A stretch of DNA of 64,000 nucleotides from Clostridiales bacterium mt11 (lineage in GTDB: Bacteria; Bacillota; Clostridia; Tissierellales; Tepidimicrobiaceae): the NCBI GenBank assembly GCA_001282665.1, contig LN874948.1, positions 1,000,213 to 1,064,212 on the forward strand, written 5' to 3'. The notes below the pieces were generated by a model that saw nothing but the letters and a program-made list of their open reading frames with translations, was not told the origin of the DNA and ran no database searches. Position 1 is the stretch's first letter. Every line of letters begins with the position of its first letter. The translations under genes and the position numbers were made by a program. This document shows positions 53,123-60,762 of the stretch, piece after piece.

Positions 53123-53139
53123 TGCAACTTATATGCCAA
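53123..53139 (-). promoter_or_regulatory. Sigma-54 promoter of the mannose-family PTS operon
   Basis: Minus strand TTGGCATATAAGTTGCA with exact GG-N10-GC spacing. It leaves a leader of about 195 bases before the IIC gene; no other gene lies between. Confidence 0.85.
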
Positions 53140-53242
53140 GATATATTTAAAATAGTATATAAAAGCTATTTCTTAAAATCCCATCAATTCAACGATTATA
53201 ATGATTTAGTCTTAGAAAATAATATTTTATAACCACATATAA

Positions 53243-53298
53243 AAAGACCAACTTATCAAAATGATAATAATCTTTATCATTTTGATAAGTTGGTCTTT
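53243..53298 (-). terminator. Terminator of the second purine operon, containing two enhancer palindromes
   Basis: Perfect 25-base stem (53243-53267 with 53274-53298), 6-base loop. It follows the enhancer-binding protein gene. Each arm contains one complete TTATC-N5-GATAA palindrome, so the same DNA seems to serve as terminator and protein-binding site. Confidence 0.75.
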
Positions 53299-53351
53299 GC
53301 TACTATTGCTGTTTTTCAAGGAAGATTAAGAGTTTTTTATCAATATGATAA
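53253..53351. promoter_or_regulatory. Enhancer array 3: three TTATC-N5-GATAA palindromes upstream of the PTS operon
   Basis: Palindromes at 53253-53267, 53274-53288 and 53337-53351; centres 53260, 53281 and 53344, spacings 21 and 63 bases. They lie 135-220 bases upstream of the sigma-54 promoter and end exactly at the stop codon of the enhancer-binding protein gene. The remaining gap 52918-53242 shows no gene. Confidence 0.82.
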
Positions 53352-55085
53352 TTAATCTTTAATCTTCCTATATAGAGTAGCTATACCAATTCCTAATTTT
53401 TCTGCTGCCATCCTTTTACCTTCAGTGCTTGTCCCAAATATATCTAAAGCTTTTTGTATGTATTCCTGCTCTATTTCTTCTAAAGTCTTGATTTGTACGT
53501 TCTTTCCATAAAAGGCTACATCATTATTGTTCAAAATATTTTCTGGTAACATTTCCTTTGTCAGTATCCCAGAATCATCTGCAATATTTATCATATATTC
53601 AATGGTGTTTTGAAGTTCTCTTACATTTCCGGGCCAAGGATGATTTAATAATATCTCCTTACATTCATCTTCCATGTTATAAATATACTTATCAAATAAA
53701 ACACTATATTTATTGATTAAAGTATTCATTATTAACTCCGTATCCCCTTCTCTTTCCCTTAAAGGTGGGACTTCTATGGGGATTACATTTAATCTATAGT
53801 ATAAATCCTCCCTAAATTTGTTTTCTCTTATCCTTTGTTCTAAGTCCAAATTGGTAGCTGCAATAACCCTTATATCCAAATCAATAGGTTGATTAGAGCC
53901 TAGTCTAGTCACATTTCTTTCTTGGAGAACCCTTAAAAGCTTTACCTGCATATACAACGGCATATCCCCTATCTCATCTAAAAGTATAACTCCACCATTG
54001 GCTAACTCAAATTTTCCTATTTTTCCATTAGGGTTGGCTCCAGTAAAGGCTCCTTTTACATATCCAAACAGCTCAGATTCCATAAGGGTTTCAGGCATAG
54101 CACTACAGTTTACTGCAACGAAGGGCTTATGGCGTCTATCGCTTAAATAATGAATTGCCCTTGCTACTAGTTCCTTACCAGTTCCACTTTCTCCACTTAT
54201 GAGTACCGTCGACTGGGTAGGTGCTATCTTTATTATCTTCTCCTTTAATATCTTCATGGATTTAGATTCCCCAATTATTGCATCTAAATCTATCCTCTTT
54301 TCACTGGTAGTTATTTTATAGATATCGGAGTTTATTTTATTCATATTGTTGAAGATAAATACCTTTGCATAATCTTTAGATATGGAATGGATAGGAATAA
54401 TATTCCCTACAAGAAAAAAGCTCTTTTTATCTATTATCAGTTCATATATCTCTCCACCCATTATATATTCATCTTTATCTATCATCTGTACCTGTTCATC
54501 TAAATCATCAGGGGAAAGTTTAAGTTCCCTCATAGCACTATTGTTTATCATGGTTATCCTATCCTCAACGCCTAGTACTATAACCCCTTTATCCACATTA
54601 TTAAGTATCTTATTTAAAACTTCAGTCCTCTCCTCTTGCATCTTGGATTCATTATGTTGATATACCTTAGAACATATAAAATCGCCTATTTGATGCAGAA
54701 ATTGCATTTGAGTATCTAAGTTTTCTAATATTAGCTGTTTTTGCTCGTAGGTAGAGCATACTAATCCTATAACCCCTATTATATCCTCTTCATAAATAAG
54801 AGGTGTGGATATTTCCAGTTCCTCTATGCAGCTATTCTTTTGAATACAATCCTTACATATTTCATGTTCTCTTGGATTTTCTATTATCTGAGATTCTCCA
54901 GTCTCTATTACCCTTTTATACACTGAGCCCATATTTACAGAATCGATTTGGTCTTTAAATATTCCAGTTCCAGCTACTCTTCTCATGTTTTGGTCCACCA
55001 CTTCTACATCTACCTTTATGACACTGGATATTACCTCAGCATATTTCCTCACATCTTCCTCTATTTCCTTCAATAACGATGCCAT
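53352..55085 (-). CDS. Sigma-54 enhancer-binding protein with GAF-like and PAS domains (YgeV-like position)
   Basis: 577 residues. An N-terminal GAF-like sensor (1-145) contains a histidine/cysteine motif H74, C77, C80, C86 and a further C110. A PAS domain follows (about 155-245). The AAA+ domain (about 265-495) has Walker A GESGTGKE (298-305), the sigma-54 contact loop GAFTGA (345-350) and Walker B GGVILLDEIGDM. A Fis-type helix-turn-helix forms the C-terminus (KRMAAEKLGIGIATLYRKIKD). The cysteine motif could bind a metal or cluster. The gene is the last of the second purine operon and lies beside palindrome array 3, so it is the best candidate activator of the three sigma-54 promoters in the window. 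YgeV holds the same role in position in the E. coli cluster; its ligand is unknown. Confidence 0.92.
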   Translation of the reverse strand: MASLLKEIEEDVRKYAEVISSVIKVDVEVVDQNMRRVAGTGIFKDQIDSVNMGSVYKRVIETGESQIIENPREHEICKDCIQKNSCIEELEISTPLIYEEDIIGVIGLVCSTYEQKQLILENLDTQMQFLHQIGDFICSKVYQHNESKMQEERTEVLNKILNNVDKGVIVLGVEDRITMINNSAMRELKLSPDDLDEQVQMIDKDEYIMGGEIYELIIDKKSFFLVGNIIPIHSISKDYAKVFIFNNMNKINSDIYKITTSEKRIDLDAIIGESKSMKILKEKIIKIAPTQSTVLISGESGTGKELVARAIHYLSDRRHKPFVAVNCSAMPETLMESELFGYVKGAFTGANPNGKIGKFELANGGVILLDEIGDMPLYMQVKLLRVLQERNVTRLGSNQPIDLDIRVIAATNLDLEQRIRENKFREDLYYRLNVIPIEVPPLREREGDTELIMNTLINKYSVLFDKYIYNMEDECKEILLNHPWPGNVRELQNTIEYMINIADDSGILTKEMLPENILNNNDVAFYGKNVQIKTLEEIEQEYIQKALDIFGTSTEGKRMAAEKLGIGIATLYRKIKD

Positions 55086-55086
55086 T

Positions 55087-55686
55087 TTATACCTCCTTAG
55101 ATGAATGACAATTGAGACCTTTAGTCAATTGTTGAAAATCCTCTGGTGTATCTATATCCATACCCAACTTTTTATCATATATATGTACTTTTCTAATCAA
55201 GTCAATGTTTTTTTCTATAATGCCCCTTCCACCCTTATCTCCCTGAACCTTTAACAGTTCATCTTTTAGCATAGAAGAAAAAATTGTAGGCATTCCTCTA
55301 CTGCCATTATAATATGGCACCACAATTGAAGCCTTACTTAATCTATATTCTAAAATGAGCTTGTCAATCAATTGAGTAGTAATGAAGGGTTGATCCCCGA
55401 CTAAAAACATATAGGCTTCTGAATCTTTAGAGGCCTTTACTCCTAATTTTAATCCTTCACTTTGACCTAGATGGGCTTTAGGGTTATACAAGGTTTGGAT
55501 ATTATATTTTTCTCCAATTTTCTTTATATCACTAGTCCTATATACCAAAATAATATTGTCTAAGGAAGATTTCTTACATTTTTCAATAACCAATTCTATC
55601 ATCCTTGTCCCATCTATCTCCATCAATAATTTATCTTCTCTCATACGTTTTGAATAACCCGATGCAAGTATAATGCCAGTAATCAT
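55087..55686 (-). CDS. mocA: Molybdenum cofactor cytidylyltransferase-like protein (MocA/YgfJ)
   Basis: 199 residues of the nucleotidyltransferase family: GIILASGYSKRMREDKLLMEIDG is the nucleotide-binding start (ASG in place of the usual AAG), then VGDQPFITTQLIDKL with the metal aspartate, and DIDTPEDFQQL at the end. MocA joins CMP to molybdopterin to make the dinucleotide cofactor used by xanthine dehydrogenase-type enzymes. The YgfJ subgroup accompanies selenium-dependent hydroxylases. It is nested between yqeC (10-base gap) and the enhancer-binding protein gene, with stop and start one base apart, indicating one transcript with the hydroxylase genes upstream. Confidence 0.9.
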   Translation of the reverse strand: MITGIILASGYSKRMREDKLLMEIDGTRMIELVIEKCKKSSLDNIILVYRTSDIKKIGEKYNIQTLYNPKAHLGQSEGLKLGVKASKDSEAYMFLVGDQPFITTQLIDKLILEYRLSKASIVVPYYNGSRGMPTIFSSMLKDELLKVQGDKGGRGIIEKNIDLIRKVHIYDKKLGMDIDTPEDFQQLTKGLNCHSSKEV

Positions 55687-55696
55687 CTATATTCTC

Positions 55697-56419
55697 CTAA
55701 TAAAATTTTTTTCTTTGTATGTCTGAAACTAACACCTTACCTTTAAATCCTTTTTCTAAAAGCATCTTTTTTATGTTTATGCCTTTTGATATACTCTTTT
55801 CATTACAAGCTTTATTTAATAAGAGTATCTTTTCTCCACAAGCCCCTTTAAATAAGCCTTCTGGGCTTAATATGAGTTTAACCATATTTTCCTCATCTAT
55901 TATATCAAAATAATCTGTACGTGTAACTTTTATAAATATTTCAGGTCTATGTACTATTTCTCCTATCCTTTTTCCTAGACAATCTAGACCTATAATTCCT
56001 ATAGTTTTAGTAGTAGCCACTGTTACCACTGGCTCATAACTAGCAGGAGCTTTTATAGGTTTTTTCTTAGCGCCATCTGCTTCTATAAGTACAAAATCAA
56101 ATAGTCCCTTTTCCATAATCTCTTCAAGTTTAGGTAAATATGGTCCTATTAGCTTTCCATCTTTTATCCTTTCACCAAATACTGTAATGCTGTGATTCTT
56201 TGGATTAAATCCATCTTCAATATCTCCTAAAATATAATAATCATATTGACCTTCTTCAGGATTATATATAGCCGTAGTAGTGGTAACCAACACCTTTTTA
56301 TCTAATTCTTTTAGTTCCTCAGCTAATAAAAAAAGGGTAGTAGTCTTTCCACCTGCCCCTACAATTGAAACCACTTCTCCCTTTCCTATATCTAAATCCA
56401 AGTTTTCATATATCTCCAT
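55697..56419 (-). CDS. yqeC: YqeC, putative selenium-dependent hydroxylase accessory protein
   Basis: 240 residues with a P-loop-like start VVSIVGAGGKTTTLFLLAEEL (about 15-35), VTTTTAIYNP, VLIEADGAKKKPIKAPASYEPVV (family hallmark) and GLDCLGKRI. YqeC occurs with YqeB, MocA and SelD in genomes that make selenium-dependent molybdenum hydroxylases, and it is thought to help place selenium in the cofactor; the mechanism is not known. Start supported by GAAGGTGATATAAA. Its presence is one of the main reasons to suspect that the hydroxylases in this window carry labile selenium. Confidence 0.92.
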   Translation of the reverse strand: MEIYENLDLDIGKGEVVSIVGAGGKTTTLFLLAEELKELDKKVLVTTTTAIYNPEEGQYDYYILGDIEDGFNPKNHSITVFGERIKDGKLIGPYLPKLEEIMEKGLFDFVLIEADGAKKKPIKAPASYEPVVTVATTKTIGIIGLDCLGKRIGEIVHRPEIFIKVTRTDYFDIIDEENMVKLILSPEGLFKGACGEKILLLNKACNEKSISKGINIKKMLLEKGFKGKVLVSDIQRKKFY

Positions 56420-56445
56420 TTTATATCACCTTCATCTTACATATC

Positions 56446-58017
56446 TTAGAATAAGGATTCTAAAGATAGACCCACTTCATATAGGCTCTTATTCTCATCT
56501 ACCACCGTCAAAAACTTAAATAGCTTGCCATCTTCTACCCTAATCTTAATAGGAGTAACTATGTATTCTTGCTTTCCTTCTTTTAATGCCAAAAAACTCC
56601 TATCAGCTTCATATAGATTAAGTCCCACTGCCGACTTTTCACTGGTATGTATTACAACTCCTGATGGATCCGTAATATATAGGGCATCCATTCCCGTCTT
56701 TTTAAGTAGTTCTTCTATTATATTATGGTCTATGTTTTTATTAGCTTTCAAATATTCTTTTATATAATATGCTTCCTTTAGCATCCTTTCTTCCATCACT
56801 TTTCCTGCTACAAATTGCTGCATATCATATACATTATCTCGGATTGTCTCTACTACTTCCTGTAGATATTTTGCCCTATTATGTTGTTCCATTACCTGTG
56901 CAGTAGTTTCCTCCATATGGGTAGCTATCTCTTCTGAAAAGGAAGTTATCTTTCCTATATTTTCTGTTACTTCCCCTATTATGCTGTTGTTTTTTCCTAC
57001 AACTTCTTTTATCTCTTCTAAACTCTTCTTTCCTATATTTAAAATTTCCATAACATTTTTAAATTCCCTATTGATATTCTCCATAACTGAACAGTTTTCT
57101 TCCATATAGTTCTTCTCTTCCTCCATAGATTTTGTAATGGAATCTATTTCTTTCTTTAAAGTATAGATAACCTCTTCTATCTTAGAAGATACCTGCTCTG
57201 TTTCCTTAGCTAGCTTTCCCACTTCCATAGCTACAATGGCAAATCCTTTTCCATGCTCCCCAGCTCTAGCTGCTTCAATGGAAGCATTTAAAGAGAGCAT
57301 ATTGGTATCCCTAGATATGGAATTTATCAGATAGATTAAGCTTACTATTTCATCAGAATACTCCTTTAATTTTAATATCTGCTCTGATGACTTTTCTGTC
57401 ATATCCTTAGAACGATTCACCCTTTCCTCTATACATTGTATATCCTCTATTCCTTTTTGTGCAGTAGTAATAGAATCCGATATAAAGCCAATTTTACTTA
57501 TTACATCTTTTTCTACATTCTCTAAAGATAAGCATATCTCATGGGTAAGGTCGTTGGTCTTATTTAGCATATTAAATTGTTCTATGGTGTTAGAATCCGC
57601 TACTTCCACAGAAGAAGCTATGGATTCAGCGGAAGATAAACTTTCCTGAGACACAATATTAAGCTTTTCACTTACATTAAATACTTCTGTGGATATTTCC
57701 ACTTGAGTCTTTAAATTATTCTTAATAGCATTAGAAAATCTATTTAGCTCCTCTTGAATTTCATCAGGAATATGGGCATCTTTTGGCATCGTAAAAGCCA
57801 TATTATTGATACCCGATAGATATCTTCTTATTTCCTGTAAACTATTCCCATTAAAAACCTTATATAGTATGATTGCTAAGCTAACAGATAGTACTATAGT
57901 CAAACCAATTTCCAAATAGATATTATCTAGGAAGGATATTAAAGCGAAATTCCCCCCCATAAAAATAAGAACTATTAAAAATAAATATAATACACTTTTC
58001 TTATTCTTCACACTCAA
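56446..58017 (-). CDS. Methyl-accepting chemotaxis protein with C-terminal sensor-like domain (copy 2)
   Basis: 523 residues, paralogous along the whole length to the chemoreceptor at 37572-39146: two membrane segments at the N-terminus without an external loop, a coiled-coil signalling domain with NMLSLNASIEAARAGEHGKGF, and a C-terminal alpha/beta domain (TGMDALYITDPSGVVIHTSEKSAVGLNLYEADRSFLALKEG). Placing the sensor behind the signalling tip is unusual. It lies between adenine deaminase and yqeC genes in the second purine operon, so transcription with purine enzymes is likely. The pair may steer the cell towards purines or report on them inside the cell. Confidence 0.87.
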   Translation of the reverse strand: MSVKNKKSVLYLFLIVLIFMGGNFALISFLDNIYLEIGLTIVLSVSLAIILYKVFNGNSLQEIRRYLSGINNMAFTMPKDAHIPDEIQEELNRFSNAIKNNLKTQVEISTEVFNVSEKLNIVSQESLSSAESIASSVEVADSNTIEQFNMLNKTNDLTHEICLSLENVEKDVISKIGFISDSITTAQKGIEDIQCIEERVNRSKDMTEKSSEQILKLKEYSDEIVSLIYLINSISRDTNMLSLNASIEAARAGEHGKGFAIVAMEVGKLAKETEQVSSKIEEVIYTLKKEIDSITKSMEEEKNYMEENCSVMENINREFKNVMEILNIGKKSLEEIKEVVGKNNSIIGEVTENIGKITSFSEEIATHMEETTAQVMEQHNRAKYLQEVVETIRDNVYDMQQFVAGKVMEERMLKEAYYIKEYLKANKNIDHNIIEELLKKTGMDALYITDPSGVVIHTSEKSAVGLNLYEADRSFLALKEGKQEYIVTPIKIRVEDGKLFKFLTVVDENKSLYEVGLSLESLF

Positions 58018-58040
58018 TCTCCTTTCTGTTTTTCAAAATA

Positions 58041-59756
58041 CTATATGGATAGATTTATAAATTTAAATTCTCCTACATCAAAAAGTCCCATATCTGTAAT
58101 TTTAATATCTGGTATAACTGGAAGTGCAATAAAAGATAATGTCATGAAAGGTTCAATATCTCTATTTACACCAAGTTTTTCATAAGCAAATTCAAGCATA
58201 CTCCTTAATTTTTTATCTACTTCATCTAAAGGTTTTTCTGACATAAGTCCACCAATAGTTAGAGGCAAAGTATCTACTACATTTCCCATTGATATCACTG
58301 TAATGCCTCCCCCAACCCTTTCCAATTCCTTAATAGCTAATATCATATCCTTGTCATTATCTCCAATTACTATTATATTGTGGGAATCATGAGCAACGGT
58401 AGAAGCTATAGCTCCATTTTTTAGTCCAAATCCTTCTACTAATGCTAAACCTATATTTCCAGTTTTATTATGTCTTTCAACTACAGCTACCTTTAATATA
58501 TCGTCATTAGATTTAAATTTTCCATCTTCCACAGCAATTTTTCTTTCCACCTTTTTTGTAATAAGACTATGAGGAAGAAGTTTTATTATATTGGCTTTTT
58601 CTTCTTCGAGATAAATTATTAAATCCTCTTCTGTAATTTTTTTAATATTTACCGTATTCTTCATATGGTCATTGTCTATATTCTCTACTGTAAATAGGGG
58701 TTTAAGATTCTCTCCTACCAATTTACCTTCTTTATATACCTGCAATACATTAAAATCCTCTAAATTATCAATGACGACTAAATCTGCAAAATATCCTGGT
58801 GCAATAGCTCCTTTTCCTTTTAAGCCATAACATTCAGCTGCATTTAATGATCCCATCTTTATACAATCTATAGGGTCTAGTCCTTCTCTTATAGCTAATC
58901 TTATATTGTAATCTATACTTCCATCTTGTAGTAAATCTTCAGGATGCTTGTCATCGGTACAGAATATACATCTTCTTAAATTATCCTTATTTACTCCCTT
59001 GATTAGCTCCCTTAAATTTTTAGCTGCAGAGCCTTCCCTTATATGGATATACATACCTAATCTTAGCCTATTCATCATCTCATCTATAGAGCTGCATTCA
59101 TGTTCTGTTGATACTCCTGCTGCTACATAGGCATTTAATTCCTTATTGGCTATTGAAGGTCCATGCCCATCTACTATCTTATCCCTAGCCATAAGGATTT
59201 TATTTAAAACATCTTTATCCCTATTTATTACTCCGGGATAATTCATCATCTCTCCTAAACCTAGAACCCTTTTTTCATCGATAAGCTTCTTTAAATCTTC
59301 TGCATAAAGGGTTGCCCCTGCATTTTCAAAAGGGGTAGATGGTACACAGCTAGGAAGCATTACATATACATCTAAAGGAATATTTTCACTTTCATCTAGG
59401 ATATATTTTATTCCTTCTATTCCCTTTACATTGGCTATCTCATGGGGATCTGCAATTATAGTGGTAGTCCCTCTAGGAAGAATAGCCTTCGCAAACTGAG
59501 AAGGTGTTACCATAGAGGATTCAATATGAACATGACCGTCTATGAAAGATGGGGACAAATATTTCCCTTGTAAATCAATCTCCTTTTCTCCGCTATATTC
59601 CCCAATACCTACTATTTTGCCTTCATATACTGCTACATCTCCTCTAATTATCTCATTGGTAAACACATTTATAATGTTGGCATCTTTAAATACTAAATCC
59701 GCCTTTGTTTCCCCATTAGCAATTTCAATCGTCTTCTTCAAAGTATTAAAATCCAT
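58041..59756 (-). CDS. ade: Adenine deaminase
   Basis: 571 residues from the ATG at 59754-59756 (GGAAG six bases upstream). This is the prokaryotic Ade type of the amidohydrolase superfamily: LSPSFIDGHVHIESSMVTPSQFA with metal histidines H75 and H77, TTIIADPHEIANV, GLGEMMNYPGVI, CTDDKHPEDLL with the catalytic aspartate, and the separate C-terminal domain with VAHDSHNIIVIG. It converts adenine to hypoxanthine and ammonia. The gene overlaps the end of the hydroxylase gene upstream by 11 bases, which strongly suggests that hypoxanthine made here is the substrate of that hydroxylase. Length is normal for the family. Confidence 0.95.
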   Translation of the reverse strand: MDFNTLKKTIEIANGETKADLVFKDANIINVFTNEIIRGDVAVYEGKIVGIGEYSGEKEIDLQGKYLSPSFIDGHVHIESSMVTPSQFAKAILPRGTTTIIADPHEIANVKGIEGIKYILDESENIPLDVYVMLPSCVPSTPFENAGATLYAEDLKKLIDEKRVLGLGEMMNYPGVINRDKDVLNKILMARDKIVDGHGPSIANKELNAYVAAGVSTEHECSSIDEMMNRLRLGMYIHIREGSAAKNLRELIKGVNKDNLRRCIFCTDDKHPEDLLQDGSIDYNIRLAIREGLDPIDCIKMGSLNAAECYGLKGKGAIAPGYFADLVVIDNLEDFNVLQVYKEGKLVGENLKPLFTVENIDNDHMKNTVNIKKITEEDLIIYLEEEKANIIKLLPHSLITKKVERKIAVEDGKFKSNDDILKVAVVERHNKTGNIGLALVEGFGLKNGAIASTVAHDSHNIIVIGDNDKDMILAIKELERVGGGITVISMGNVVDTLPLTIGGLMSEKPLDEVDKKLRSMLEFAYEKLGVNRDIEPFMTLSFIALPVIPDIKITDMGLFDVGEFKFINLSI

Positions 59757-60762
59757 ATTCAACTTCCTTTCTACTGTTTTTCCTATTCCTATCTATAGCT
59801 TCTCTCAACTTCTCTGGTGTAACTGGTAATTCTGTTATTCTTACTCCTATTGCATCGTATATAGCATTTAGTATGGCTGGAGCTATAGGTATCATAACTG
59901 GCTCTCCAATTCCCTTAGCACCATAAGGTGCTGTAGGCTCCGGATCCTCTATCAATATTTTTTCTACATCTATCATATCCATAGCTGTAGGTATTAAATA
60001 TCTGGAAAATTTATTGTTTTTAATTTGACCATTGATTAAGTTTAAATCCTCAAACAGAGCATATCCTATAGCCATAGCAAATCCACCATCCATTTGTCCT
60101 TCTGCTAAGTTAGGATTTATGGCTCTGCCTACATCTTGGGCAAATCTTGCATTTAAGATTTCTACTCTCCCAGTTAGAGTATCTATCTCTACTTCAACTC
60201 CGCAGGCATTAAAGGTATAAGGCCAGTATGGAGCTCCTTGCCCAGTTTCTGGATCCATCTCTACGGTTTGAGCTACAAATTCTCCCTCTGCTTCAATTGT
60301 ACCATCTCCATATTTATTAGCCAATTCTTTAAAGGAAATTTTTTTCTGTGGAAAAAATTTTAAATAGATTTCCCCTTCTTCTAACATTAGTCCACGGGTA
60401 CTATTTAACCCTAACTCCTCTTTTGAAATCTTTATTAATCTATGTTTAAAATTTTCACAGGCTATTTTAATAGCATTTCCAGTGTTATAGGTTTGACGAC
60501 TAGCTGCGGCAGTCCCTGAGTCAGGCATAAGACTAGTATCCTCAGAGATAAACAATATATTCTCTGTTGAAATATTTAAAGTTTCTGCTCCTATTTGGAG
60601 AAGGGCTGTTTTAGCACCTTGTCCTACTTCCGTAGCTCCTGCATATATACCTATTTTCCCCTCTTCATGTAAAATTACCTTTGCTTTTGATACATCGGGA
60701 AATCCATTACCATATCCTGTTCCATAAAAGGATAGTCCTATTCCCCTTCCTTTCCTTTTCAT
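59746..60762 (-). CDS. Molybdenum hydroxylase, C-terminal part of the Mo subunit (NdhM-like, split gene)
   Basis: 338 residues covering the second half of a molybdopterin subunit: KGRGIGLSFYGTGYGNGFPDVS, GATEVGQGAKTALLQI, the cofactor loop around PDSGTAAASRQTYNTGNA, QDVGRAINPNL and the catalytic-glutamate region APYGAKGIGEPVMIP. The first half is encoded by the gene upstream. The junction is ATGA (start overlapping stop) with a good ribosome site AGAAAGGAG, so it is a real pair of genes and not a frameshift. The same division is known in nicotinate dehydrogenase of Eubacterium barkeri (NdhL/NdhM), a selenium-containing enzyme. With adenine deaminase next door, hypoxanthine or xanthine is the likelier substrate. 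Confidence 0.85.
   Translation of the reverse strand: MKRKGRGIGLSFYGTGYGNGFPDVSKAKVILHEEGKIGIYAGATEVGQGAKTALLQIGAETLNISTENILFISEDTSLMPDSGTAAASRQTYNTGNAIKIACENFKHRLIKISKEELGLNSTRGLMLEEGEIYLKFFPQKKISFKELANKYGDGTIEAEGEFVAQTVEMDPETGQGAPYWPYTFNACGVEVEIDTLTGRVEILNARFAQDVGRAINPNLAEGQMDGGFAMAIGYALFEDLNLINGQIKNNKFSRYLIPTAMDMIDVEKILIEDPEPTAPYGAKGIGEPVMIPIAPAILNAIYDAIGVRITELPVTPEKLREAIDRNRKNSRKEVEYGF

Noticed and set aside
53044..53232. Open reading frame of 62 codons on the plus strand
   Set aside because: It covers the sigma-54 promoter of the PTS operon on the other strand; composition is that of AT-rich noncoding DNA.
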